Virus record (IMG/VR): IMGVR_UViG_3300042484_002226 | Location: 1-57,742 of that record | Length of the DNA stretch: 57,742 bases | From: a virus | Direction: 5' to 3' (one strand) | Part shown: positions 23,330 through 31,387 of the stretch, piece after piece | How the letters are laid out: each line of letters opens with the position of its first letter | Position numbering within the stretch: the stretch's first letter is position 1 | Notes under the pieces: generated by a model | What the model was told of the DNA's origin: nothing | The model's input: the letters and a program-made list of their open reading frames with translations, nothing else | Database searches by the model: none | Position numbers and translations under genes: made by a program

Positions 23330-24358
23330 ATGACCCAAGTTCAAGTGATTAAAGGTACATACCGTAATACCCCGGTGCAGAATGCATCGTTTGAGCTAGT
23401 CAAGGATTTTACTGTTGGCGCCCGCGGAAACGGGTTCGTTACAGTCAAGAGCGACGGGTATTTTGGTCCCGATTTTGATGTTGTGCGTATTAAAGTGAAC
23501 GGAATTGAAGACGTGATTATTACCGGATCCTCTACTCCTGTTGCAGGCATTACTGTGACTCCCATGTCGGCTGTGCTGCAAGAAACTGACGACGAAGTCA
23601 TGGCGCGTATTGAAACGCGGTTTAACATGCTTGACGAGATGACACTGGCTGCAATTGCCGGCGACATTCGTGCTATGATCGTTGTGGGTCCCCCGGGCGT
23701 GGGCAAGAGCTACGGTGTTGAGCATCAGCTAGAGAAGTCTGGGCTGTTTGACGTTGTGGGTAATCGCAAACCCAAGTACGAAGTCATCAAGGGTGCAATG
23801 ACCCCAATTGGCCTGTACTGCACTCTGTATAAACACAGTGATGCCAAGAACGTGCTAGTGTTTGACGACTGCGACAGCATCCTGCTTGACGATGTTGCGC
23901 TGAACATTCTTAAGGCTGCATTGGATTCAGGCAAGAAGCGTCGCATACATTGGAACGCTGACAGCAACATGTTGCGCCGCGAGGGAGTGCCAGATCAGTT
24001 TGACTTCAAGGGTTCTGTGATCTTTATTACCAACTTGAAGTTTGATCACCTCAAGAGCAAACGACTGCAAGATCACTTGGAAGCTTTGCAGAGTCGTTGT
24101 CACTTTCTTGATCTTACGCTGAACACCATGCGTGACAAGATCTTGCGCATCAAACAGATCTTCCGTAGGGGTAGCTTGTTTCAAGACTACGATTTTACCC
24201 CGGAACTGGGCGACTCTATTATCGAGTTCATGACTGACAATCACATGCGCCTGCGCGAAGTGAGCTTGCGCATGGCGTTGAAGATTGCTGACTTGACCAA
24301 AGTGTCCCCGAGCAATTGGAAGTCGCTTGCTGAATGTACTTGCATGCGTAACGCATAA
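23330..24358 (+). CDS. AAA+ ATPase
   Basis: A 342-aa protein. Residues 1-80 form a beta-rich domain of unknown role. The ATPase core starts near residue 95: Walker A GPPGVGKS (120-127), Walker B 'NVLVFDDCD' near 175-183, sensor-1 'GSVIFITNLKFD' and an Arg-rich helical lid ('LRIKQIFRRG'). Similarity is to MoxR/RuvB-like loaders rather than to T4 gp44, as no clamp-loader signature is seen. Expressed from a strong sigma70 promoter as the last and largest gene of the early block, and followed by a terminator. Confidence 0.8.
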   Translation: MTQVQVIKGTYRNTPVQNASFELVKDFTVGARGNGFVTVKSDGYFGPDFDVVRIKVNGIEDVIITGSSTPVAGITVTPMSAVLQETDDEVMARIETRFNMLDEMTLAAIAGDIRAMIVVGPPGVGKSYGVEHQLEKSGLFDVVGNRKPKYEVIKGAMTPIGLYCTLYKHSDAKNVLVFDDCDSILLDDVALNILKAALDSGKKRRIHWNADSNMLRREGVPDQFDFKGSVIFITNLKFDHLKSKRLQDHLEALQSRCHFLDLTLNTMRDKILRIKQIFRRGSLFQDYDFTPELGDSIIEFMTDNHMRLREVSLRMALKIADLTKVSPSNWKSLAECTCMRNA

Positions 24359-24390
24359 GAATCATGCTGCCCCTGTCGGGGCAATCCTTT

Positions 24391-24423
24391 GTGGGACACC
24401 CGTAAAACGGTGTCTCTTTTTTT
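24391..24423 (+). terminator. Rho-independent terminator
   Basis: GGGACACC-CGTAAAACG-GTGTCTC folds into a stem with one bulged C, followed by a run of seven T. A second small hairpin, GCCCC-TGTC-GGGGC, lies just upstream at 24369-24382. Confidence 0.8.
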
Positions 24424-24450
24424 GACTTTACTTGGCCAATGCTATATAAT
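24422..24450 (+). promoter_or_regulatory. Sigma70-type promoter TTGACT-N17-TATAAT, near-leaderless
   Basis: TTGACT (24422-24427) overlaps the terminator T-run; spacer 17; TATAAT (24445-24450). The ATG of the next gene starts at 24456, six bases after the -10 box, so the transcript is predicted to begin at the start codon. Confidence 0.8.
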
Positions 24451-24455
24451 TAACT

Positions 24456-25706
24456 ATGATTGTTAAACACATTGTCTGTATTGATCGTAAAAGAAATCCG
24501 TTTTTACCATTGACGCAAGCGCACCATCTACTAGATCAATACACAGCCGCAGACAATGTTGTTATACTTTTAGATCATCTTTGGGAAGATCGGTTAGTGC
24601 CTGCTTTAATAAAAACTTTTGTTGCTGTCATTAAGGAAAGATGTCCTTGGAAAATATTGCTGATAGCAAATTCATGGGAAAGACCTAATGCAGGATTTAT
24701 ACAAGAAACAGGAGTCGACGATGTGTTGTATGTTGACTTTTTTTTGTATCGCGTGTTTAAAGAAATTGTAGTGAATAAAAAAAGTGCATTTAGGCAAATA
24801 GAAAATTCACTGACATTCGATAAACAAAAATTTTTATTTTTAACTGGGAAAGCAGCTAAAGTTAATCGCATAGGACTACTGAAAAAATTTGTAGATGCTG
24901 GATTAATGACTCATGCAGAGTGGTCTTTTTATTATTTTGAATTAACTAAAAAATACAATCAGTCGGTTAAAAATCAACTACCAGAATTAACTGATGAAGA
25001 ATTTGAAGAATTTGTAAAAACATGGTTGCGTAACCCAGACAACATTGACATTGCTCTATCTTCCGATGGATTAAGTTACGAATACAATGGCATTCCATAT
25101 GATATTGGTCTGTATATGCAGACTGACTTTTCAGTAATAAGTGAAACCAGTTTTTGCCAAACTAACAACCCGTGGATAACTGAAAAAATATGGATCCCAA
25201 TACTTAACAGGCATCCATTTATCATAGCAGGGGACACAAACATCTTACAAAAATTAGAACAAATGGGATTTGAAACTTTTAGAAATTTCTTAAAAATACC
25301 CAACTATGATCAAATTGTAGATACTGCTGATCGATTGGCAGCAGTTGTAGAGAATACTCGATATTTTTTAGACAACATAAAGAAAAATTCTGCATGGATA
25401 AATCAAGATGTAAACTGTAATTTCTCAAGACTCTCTACACTATATTTTTTGAATAACGAACGCATTTTAAATTTTATGTATACTCATAAGTTGACAGAAT
25501 TTACAATTGATGATATAGTTCCCACAGTTGGGCGGAAGAACAATATAAACAAACAAGAAAAAGATCGTGCCTTTGTTATATTTTACAATAATGTCAAAGA
25601 TTCTACCTGGCCGGACGCAAAATCAATTGATGAGTTTTATAAACTGCCAAAACATATACAACACGAATGCATTAACACTTTTGGTCTTATGCTACCTACA
25701 AAATGA
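24456..25706 (+). CDS. GT10/exostosin-like glycosyltransferase with C-terminal WP/LP/IQxEC module
   Basis: A 416-aa AT-rich gene. The middle region 'FSVISETSFCQTNNPWITEKIWIPILNRHPFIIAGDTNILQKLEQMGFETF' follows the fucosyltransferase/exostosin pattern (E-T-x-F, TEK, PF-x-x-AG, L-x-x-MGFETF); the same block occurs at 48905. The last 45 residues ('VKDSTWPDAKSIDEFYKLP' then KHIQHECINTFG) match the modules at 3569 and 29847. It has its own promoter and no ribosome binding site, and overlaps uvsW by 4 bases. Low GC relative to neighbours suggests acquisition. Confidence 0.6.
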   Translation: MIVKHIVCIDRKRNPFLPLTQAHHLLDQYTAADNVVILLDHLWEDRLVPALIKTFVAVIKERCPWKILLIANSWERPNAGFIQETGVDDVLYVDFFLYRVFKEIVVNKKSAFRQIENSLTFDKQKFLFLTGKAAKVNRIGLLKKFVDAGLMTHAEWSFYYFELTKKYNQSVKNQLPELTDEEFEEFVKTWLRNPDNIDIALSSDGLSYEYNGIPYDIGLYMQTDFSVISETSFCQTNNPWITEKIWIPILNRHPFIIAGDTNILQKLEQMGFETFRNFLKIPNYDQIVDTADRLAAVVENTRYFLDNIKKNSAWINQDVNCNFSRLSTLYFLNNERILNFMYTHKLTEFTIDDIVPTVGRKNNINKQEKDRAFVIFYNNVKDSTWPDAKSIDEFYKLPKHIQHECINTFGLMLPTK

Positions 25707-27160
25707 AAAACGCCAAGATAATAATTCAAGACGAAGTAAATATCAAGATTGATGGACTAGACTTGGATGCCCGCAAAGCTCTAGTTAAAAAATTCAAATA
25801 TGATGTTCCGTATGCACGATATCTACCAGCGGTGAGACTGGGTCGATGGGACGGCAAAGTTAGTTATTTCCAACTCGGCGGTAGCACTTATACTAATTTA
25901 CTACCCGAGATTCTCCCCATACTCGACGACTACAATTATGAAATTGAACTTGACGATCGTCGCGAGTACACTAGAACTTTTGAGTTTGCACTAGCCACAG
26001 AAGATACCTTTAAGGATCGGTGTTGGCCCAAAGGGCACCCACAGGCTGGAGTGCCGATTCAGCTGCGAGATTATCAAGTTGAGATCATCAACAACTTTCT
26101 TAGCAACCCACAGTGCATCCAAGAGGTTGCTACCGGCGCCGGTAAGACTATCATGACTGCTGCGCTAAGTTGCCTGGTTGGACCCTACGGTCGCAGCATT
26201 GTTATTGTGCCCAACAAGAGCTTGGTGACACAGACCGAGAAGGATTATATCAATATTGGATTAGATGTTGGTGTATACTTTGGGGATCGAAAGGAGTTTG
26301 GTCGTCAGCACACTATCTGCACTTGGCAAAGCCTTAATGTTCTATTGAAAAACACCCGATCGGGCACCGCCGACTGTACCATACAAGACTTTATTGAAGG
26401 CGTGGTGTGTGTCATGGTAGACGAAGTGCATATGGCCAAAGCCGATGCACTCAAGACTTTGCTCACAGGGGTAATGAGTCAAATCCCGATTCGGTGGGGA
26501 CTTACAGGCACTGTTCCTAAGGAAGCATTTGAATTTCAGGCCTTGCATGTAAGCCTAGGACCTGTAGTGAGCCGTCTTGCAGCTAGCGAGTTACAGGAGC
26601 GTGGTGTACTAGCACAATGTCATGTAAACGTGGTACAGTTAGTAGATCATGTAGAGTTTAAAGAATATCAAGCCGAGCTTAAATACTTACTAGAGGAACC
26701 AGGTAGACTTGATACAATTGCTGCCTTAGTTGCTCGGGTAAATGAGACTGGCAACACCTTGGTACTTGTAGACCGGGTGGCTGCCGGGAAAGCACTAGTT
26801 GAAAGGTTAGGAGAGAGTGCAGTATTTGTATCAGGTGCAACCAAGGCAAAAGATCGTCAGGATGAATACGACGAAGTAGCCGACGCAACCGGTAAGATCA
26901 TTGTAGCCACATACGGAGTTGCTGCTGTGGGTATTAATATTCCGCGTATTTTCAATCTAGTTATGTTAGAACCTGGCAAAAGTTTTGTTCGAGTTATACA
27001 GAGCATAGGCCGTGGTATACGTAAGGCAGAGGATAAGGATCATGTTCAAATCTGGGACATAACATCCACTTGCAAATTTGCCAAACGACATTTGACCAAA
27101 CGCAAAGTATTTTATAAAGAAGCCAATTATCCGTATACTCAGGAAAAACTAGAATGGTGA
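25703..27160 (+). CDS. uvsW: UvsW, ATP-dependent DNA/RNA helicase
   Basis: Superfamily 2 helicase that unwinds R-loops and branched DNA and helps T4-type phages switch from origin- to recombination-dependent replication. Walker A is ATGAGKT (143-149), the DExH box is DEVH (240-243), motif III 'LTGTVP', and motif VI 'QSIGRGIRK' lies near the C-terminus. The N-terminal about 110 residues, with 'VRLGRWDGKVSYFQ', match the UvsW DNA-binding domain. The length of 485 aa is close to T4 (503). Starts at an ATGA overlap. Confidence 0.93.
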   Translation: MKNAKIIIQDEVNIKIDGLDLDARKALVKKFKYDVPYARYLPAVRLGRWDGKVSYFQLGGSTYTNLLPEILPILDDYNYEIELDDRREYTRTFEFALATEDTFKDRCWPKGHPQAGVPIQLRDYQVEIINNFLSNPQCIQEVATGAGKTIMTAALSCLVGPYGRSIVIVPNKSLVTQTEKDYINIGLDVGVYFGDRKEFGRQHTICTWQSLNVLLKNTRSGTADCTIQDFIEGVVCVMVDEVHMAKADALKTLLTGVMSQIPIRWGLTGTVPKEAFEFQALHVSLGPVVSRLAASELQERGVLAQCHVNVVQLVDHVEFKEYQAELKYLLEEPGRLDTIAALVARVNETGNTLVLVDRVAAGKALVERLGESAVFVSGATKAKDRQDEYDEVADATGKIIVATYGVAAVGINIPRIFNLVMLEPGKSFVRVIQSIGRGIRKAEDKDHVQIWDITSTCKFAKRHLTKRKVFYKEANYPYTQEKLEW

Positions 27161-27996
27161 TGTTAACCTCTGAACAATTTGCCACAGACAGAATAATTAT
27201 TGTTGCATATCCCAACGGCGCAGGTGGAAAATTCTTGATAAACAGCCTGGCATTGAGTAATCAGGCAGTGCTTCAACACTGTTCCCTTACAGCACTTAAC
27301 TCGTCACAAAAGATAGAGTTATTGTGTCACAGATACAATAATCGGAAAGGGGAAAGATGGGGCGACATTGGCTTGGGCTGTTTCCAATTATTTGGGGTCA
27401 ATCAGATCCCCCATTCACAAACAGATCTAGAATATCGAGACGTAATTGCTAGATTAATCAATCAACAAAAATATTTCTTTCTTGTGGTACATAATCCCGA
27501 CCATCTAGCCCATGTGGTAAGAATATGGTCGAATGCCAAGGTAATACATTTTACAAACTATCAAGATTTTATGTTAACACACCGTTGGTTACCTGGTCAT
27601 CATCAGTTAAGTAATCGATTACGGGCTTTTAAAACCTGGTGGAAAAGTCGCAGGCAACCCGACTGGCCGGACCGGCCACCGTCTACTTTCATAGAATATC
27701 AACGGCCAGAGTATCAACGGATTGCCGAACATATTAAATCGATTGAACCGCTAATGATCCGTAATTTGCCAGAATATCCAAATGTAGATTTTCAATCAAT
27801 GTTGGGACCAGAAAATTGGCACCACCAGTGGGATGCATCGTGGTACCTAGACTGGGAGCAATACCGATCACATATACAAATGTTGTATGCCCAACTTGGA
27901 TTTGATGATTTTGATGCTGATAAGATACAGAGGTTATACAATTGTTGGATCTCGGCAATGCAACGGCATTTACACTATCTGATAGATCACTGTTGA
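27154..27996 (+). CDS. Glycine-rich-loop (sulfotransferase-like) phage protein
   Basis: A 280-aa protein starting inside the uvsW stop. It opens with a hydrophobic strand and glycine loop, 'DRIIIVAYPNGAGGKFLINSL', a pattern shared with the proteins at 29847, 31380, 32147 and 35763 and reminiscent of the PAPS-binding loop of sulfotransferases. Middle: 'FFLVVHNPDHLAHVV' with a His reminiscent of the substrate helix. It contains a 'PDWPDRP' stretch that weakly recalls the WP module. Function unproven. Confidence 0.5.
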   Translation: MVMLTSEQFATDRIIIVAYPNGAGGKFLINSLALSNQAVLQHCSLTALNSSQKIELLCHRYNNRKGERWGDIGLGCFQLFGVNQIPHSQTDLEYRDVIARLINQQKYFFLVVHNPDHLAHVVRIWSNAKVIHFTNYQDFMLTHRWLPGHHQLSNRLRAFKTWWKSRRQPDWPDRPPSTFIEYQRPEYQRIAEHIKSIEPLMIRNLPEYPNVDFQSMLGPENWHHQWDASWYLDWEQYRSHIQMLYAQLGFDDFDADKIQRLYNCWISAMQRHLHYLIDHC

Positions 27997-28021
27997 CTTT
28001 GCGTCACTAAGTGTGTATAAT
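27993..28021 (+). promoter_or_regulatory. Sigma70-type promoter TTGACT-N17-TATAAT, leaderless
   Basis: TTGACT (27993-27998), spacer 17, TATAAT (28016-28021). The expected +1, seven bases after the -10 box, is 28028, the A of the next ATG. The -35 box overlaps the stop codon of the preceding gene. Confidence 0.85.
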
Positions 28022-28027
28022 AAAAAT

Positions 28028-28528
28028 ATGAGAATCCTAACCCTTGAGAATCAGCACTACGACCTGGACACACTTCCTGATGAAGTCGACGACATGCGTT
28101 TTGCTATTCTAGACAACTCAGACCCTAACAGTCCTGACTACTATTATATTCCGTTGATTTTTTTAGAAAGCTTCAGCGCCCCTGCCCTAGTGCTGCGTAT
28201 CGGTGACAAGACTATTAAAATGCCAGTGGATTGGCAAATCCTAATAGGGGAGCCGGATCTAGGAGACTTAGAAATGCTACCGTTGACCAGTATCAATGAT
28301 CGTGGGTTCAAGGCGTTTGAGTTTAACCCGCTAAGTAGTTTTAGGCCCAGTTTTCCTGATATTGAAATTGTAGATGTGTATCATGAAGTAACCTGGTATG
28401 CTCCCAAACTTAAAAATGGGCAAATTTTATCGGTACCCATTGACGATGGCCCGAAACCTCGATGCGTGTACTTTGTAAAAGACATTAGTCGAAACTGTGA
28501 AGTTGTACAATATGACAAGGCATGGTAG
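28028..28528 (+). CDS. Conserved phage protein of unknown function, 166 aa
   Basis: The ATG at 28028 fits the promoter; an upstream GTG would lie within the -10 region. The protein is a compact alpha/beta fold with 'YYYIPLIFLESFSAPALVLRIG' (about 40-61), 'MPVDWQILIGEPDLGDLEMLPLTSINDRGF' and 'PRCVYFVKDISRNCEVV', an unusually conserved-looking sequence without catalytic motifs that I can name. I believe relatives exist in T4-like marine phages near uvsW. It may be a regulator or virion component; no basis to choose. Confidence 0.65.
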   Translation: MRILTLENQHYDLDTLPDEVDDMRFAILDNSDPNSPDYYYIPLIFLESFSAPALVLRIGDKTIKMPVDWQILIGEPDLGDLEMLPLTSINDRGFKAFEFNPLSSFRPSFPDIEIVDVYHEVTWYAPKLKNGQILSVPIDDGPKPRCVYFVKDISRNCEVVQYDKAW

Positions 28529-28529
28529 T

Positions 28530-28736
28530 ATGGAACAATACGAAAAAAGTGGACCCAGAGTTGATGCACTGCCCCAGGCACCTGAACAAAAGCAAGTTGG
28601 CTCGAAGATTGATTTGTTAGATCAACGGCTGCAAGATCAATCCCGCACTATTGCTATCATGCAACGCGAAATGCGACGCATGCAAAATCAACTTGACGAA
28701 GCAACCGGCGCAATCAACAGTATACGTCGTGGATAA
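28530..28736 (+). CDS. Small coiled-coil protein, 68 aa
   Basis: The ATG at 28530 follows the previous stop by 1 base. Residues 1-25 are Pro/Gly-rich and disordered-looking; residues 28-62 ('KIDLLDQRLQDQSRTIAIM', then QREMRRMQNQL) form a heptad pattern typical of a coiled coil. Probably an oligomerising adaptor. It overlaps the start of the next gene by 8 bases. Confidence 0.55.
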   Translation: MEQYEKSGPRVDALPQAPEQKQVGSKIDLLDQRLQDQSRTIAIMQREMRRMQNQLDEATGAINSIRRG

Positions 28737-29175
28737 ACTTAGCATTCAAAATGAGATGAATTGTTTCGATCTCAAGGATCGAGAGTTTTATAACAGTCTC
28801 ACAGATGAGGAACGTAAAAAGTTCTCCAACTATCTTATGATACGGTGGGGATCGGCGGTGCATGGTAGTCGAGAACTGCAAGAGTTTTATCTAATCTCAT
28901 GCAACGAGCGCCTCAACAAACACTTCTTTGCTATAAACCGTCACCCTAAGTTACAGTGGTTGTGCGCTACATCTGTAAGTCCGGGCATGGGTACACACCG
29001 GCATCAGTGGATCTCGCCCAAGAAGAAGGAAGCAGGATCCAACGAGATCAAGAAAACTCTCATGGAGCTTATGCCTAATGCCAAGCTGTCGGACATTGAC
29101 ACACTGTCTAAACTCATCAACAAGAAAGATTTGAAAGAGTATTTGCGTGAACACGGCTACACTGACAAAGACTGA
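28729..29175 (+). CDS. Possible clamp-loader small subunit (gp62-like)
   Basis: I chose the GTG at 28729, which overlaps the previous stop. The 148-aa product has 'DREFYNSLTDEERKKFSNYLMIRW' (a pattern like the N-terminus of T4-like gp62 proteins), 'NRHPKLQWLCATSV' and a terminal helix with 'IDTLSKLINKKDLKEYLREHG'. gp62 partners gp44 to load the gp45 clamp; gp44 and gp45 are not in this window. The identification rests on pattern only. It ends in a 29-base overlap with the next gene. Confidence 0.4.
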   Translation: MDKLSIQNEMNCFDLKDREFYNSLTDEERKKFSNYLMIRWGSAVHGSRELQEFYLISCNERLNKHFFAINRHPKLQWLCATSVSPGMGTHRHQWISPKKKEAGSNEIKKTLMELMPNAKLSDIDTLSKLINKKDLKEYLREHGYTDKD

Positions 29176-29845
29176 ATACACTTGCAACCATTGTGCCCGT
29201 GCATTCAAGCGGGAACCAAGCTTGGCCACACATGTGTGTGAATCCAAACGTCGTTATCTTGAGCGGGACGAAGTAGGTGTTACGATTGCTCTCCAAGCAT
29301 ACTTGAGATTTTACGAGATTACCCAAGGCACAGCAAAGAACAAAAGGTTCAAGGATTTTTCTGCCAGCCCCTACTACAGGGCATTTGTTAAATTTGGACG
29401 TTACTGTCAAGAGATCCGAGCAGTCAATGTGCCCCAGTTTGTGAACTGGGTGGTTAAGAAAAATAAAAAGATTGATCACTGGTGTCACGAATCTGTATAC
29501 TATGAATACTTGATGGAGTACTTGCGCACTGAATCTGTAGGTGATGCCTTGACCCGATCAATTGAATCTAGTATCGACTGGCAGGAAAAAACCGGCAATG
29601 CAGCACACGACTATCTTCGATATGGCAACGCCAACACACTGTGCTATGCGATTTCGACCGGGCGGGTATCAGCCTGGACTGTATACAACTGTGATTCTGG
29701 ACATGAGTTGTTAGCAAGACTTAACTCCGAGCAGTTGACTATGATTTGGCCCATGGTTGAGACTGGTGTTTGGAGTCAACGACTTCGTGACCACCCCGAA
29801 GATCGTGACTATGCACGGACAATTTTAAAACAAGCAGGCTGGTAG
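29147..29845 (+). CDS. Conserved phage protein with N-terminal zinc-finger-like motif
   Basis: Start at the GTG 29147 (MNTATLTKTEYTC), inside the end of the preceding gene. Residues 12-31, 'CNHC' then 'LATHVC', look like a C2H2/C2HC zinc finger, followed by 'ESKRRYLERDEVGV' and a long helical domain (about 40-232) with many aromatic residues. Nucleic-acid or protein binding is likely. I recall relatives in T4-like marine phages beside the putative clamp-loader gene, but no named function. Confidence 0.6.
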   Translation: MNTATLTKTEYTCNHCARAFKREPSLATHVCESKRRYLERDEVGVTIALQAYLRFYEITQGTAKNKRFKDFSASPYYRAFVKFGRYCQEIRAVNVPQFVNWVVKKNKKIDHWCHESVYYEYLMEYLRTESVGDALTRSIESSIDWQEKTGNAAHDYLRYGNANTLCYAISTGRVSAWTVYNCDSGHELLARLNSEQLTMIWPMVETGVWSQRLRDHPEDRDYARTILKQAGW

Positions 29846-29846
29846 C

Positions 29847-30827
29847 ATGGTATGTATAGACTTTCAAGGCGGCAGCCACGGTAACTATTTAGAGTTTATT
29901 TGTAACAAATTTCTAGCATGTGTACCTACCGCAGGGCCGACCCCATTTAATCACCTTGGGGCGTCACACCAACAAAATTATCTCGGCTCCCGGATATTTC
30001 AAGGCGGTCACTATTCATTTTGGCCAGAAATTACCCACGTACTTGAGAAGAATCAAGTAGTATCTATACAGATTGATATAGATGATCTTCTCCCGTTAAC
30101 ATCAGTAAGTTTGCTGCGCGCCGGAAATTATAACTATGCCAATAACGAACTAGAGTTGGATACCTATAATAAATTGAATAATCGAGATTATAAGTGGGTA
30201 CTTGACAATATTGTTACTAACTTTTTTAGCAATCAAATTCAAGGTAGTTACAATGCAGTAAAGGACGACACATGGCCTTGCGTAAATAACCTACATGAGT
30301 TTAATCAATTGCCAATTTGGATCCAAGATGAATGTTATAACATTCATGGATTAGTCTTGTTGCAGCTTGATAAAGAGCACCCAGATTGTCCAAGACATGT
30401 ACTCCGAGAATTTTTTAAACTAGGGTTTAAATATCCACTCCAATCGGGTTTTATTCAGCAACAGAAAAAAATGGTGTACTCCGAGTCGATCTCAGTATAC
30501 TCGATGCCATTTTCTGCATTTTATAATATTGAAACATTTGTAACACATTTGCACGCCATTGCTAGTATGGCTGGTTACACAGTGCATAATCTACCCGACT
30601 TGTTAGTAGTGCACCAACAGTTCCTAGATTTACAAATTTACAAAACATCTAAACTCCGGTGTGACCAACTGATTAGTGATATTCAGTTAGGGCAATCTTT
30701 TGCATTGCCTAAATTAACACTATTAGAAGAAAGTTATGTTAGTGCACAGCTTGAACTATGCTATAATAAAGAATTAACCCACTGGTTTAATAATAGCCAG
30801 GACATATTGGATTATTTGACCACATGA
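29847..30827 (+). CDS. Glycine-rich-loop protein with an internal WP/LP/IQxEC module
   Basis: A 326-aa protein that begins 'MVCIDFQGGSHGNYLEFICNKF' with the same strand-Gly-loop-helix as 27154 and 35763. Unlike the other two proteins with the module, this one carries it internally (about 135-168): 'YNAVKDDTWPCVNNLHEFNQLP' split by W, then IWIQDECYNIHG. The C-terminal half is helical. It starts 1 base after the previous stop and overlaps the DnaE-like gene by ATGA. Sulfotransferase-like is the nearest guess. Confidence 0.5.
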   Translation: MVCIDFQGGSHGNYLEFICNKFLACVPTAGPTPFNHLGASHQQNYLGSRIFQGGHYSFWPEITHVLEKNQVVSIQIDIDDLLPLTSVSLLRAGNYNYANNELELDTYNKLNNRDYKWVLDNIVTNFFSNQIQGSYNAVKDDTWPCVNNLHEFNQLPIWIQDECYNIHGLVLLQLDKEHPDCPRHVLREFFKLGFKYPLQSGFIQQQKKMVYSESISVYSMPFSAFYNIETFVTHLHAIASMAGYTVHNLPDLLVVHQQFLDLQIYKTSKLRCDQLISDIQLGQSFALPKLTLLEESYVSAQLELCYNKELTHWFNNSQDILDYLTT

Positions 30828-31387
30828 GCGCAGACATTGATATTGACTTTGCAGATCGATCACTGGTATTAAAGTTGATTGACCATATCCCGGCTATGCA
30901 ACGGGTAGACAGCACAGTCCGTAAGCATAACTCGGGAGTATACGTCACCGATATTCCCGTAGATCCTGTGCATGGATGTGCTGCGATTGATTACGCTATA
31001 GCCGATCAGCGCGGATATTTCAAGATTGACTTCTTGAACATGAGTGTGTATCAACTGATTCAAAGTCCCGACCACTATGCAACTATGTTAGCAGCGGCTC
31101 CGCCTTGGGATCGAATTTGGAATGACATAGCTTGGGCTAAACAGTTGGTGCACGTGGGAAATTATGCAGAGTTGTTGGCATCAATGCGACCAGATTCTAT
31201 ACCCAAGATGGCTGCGTTCATTTCGATTATCCGTCCAGGCAAAGCACACCTGCAAAACTGTTCCTGGGTAGAAGTGTTCGAATCAGTCTGGAATGGGGAT
31301 GATAGTCGGGGTTACACCTTTAAAAAGGCACATGCACTTTCGTATGCAATGCTAGTGACACTACACATGAACTTGCTTACTACTTAA
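30824..31387 (+). CDS. Miniature DnaE-like (Pol III alpha) protein, 187 aa
   Basis: Motifs of C-family replicative polymerases appear in the right order but compressed. 'ADIDIDFADR' (3-12) matches PDxDIDF, with the two palm metal-binding aspartates (D4, D6); 'HNSGVYV' (35-41) matches HAAGV; 'GYFKIDFLNMSVYQLI' (64-79) matches GLxKFDFLGLxxLxxI, with the third catalytic Asp (D69); 'MRPDSIPKMAAFISIIRPGK' (121-140) matches the LKPxxFEDLIALxALYRPGP block; and 'FKKAHALSYAML' (166-177) matches FNKSHAxxYAL. DnaE itself exceeds 1100 aa. No PHP, fingers or clamp-binding regions are present. Activity unknown. Confidence 0.7.
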   Translation: MSADIDIDFADRSLVLKLIDHIPAMQRVDSTVRKHNSGVYVTDIPVDPVHGCAAIDYAIADQRGYFKIDFLNMSVYQLIQSPDHYATMLAAAPPWDRIWNDIAWAKQLVHVGNYAELLASMRPDSIPKMAAFISIIRPGKAHLQNCSWVEVFESVWNGDDSRGYTFKKAHALSYAMLVTLHMNLLTT

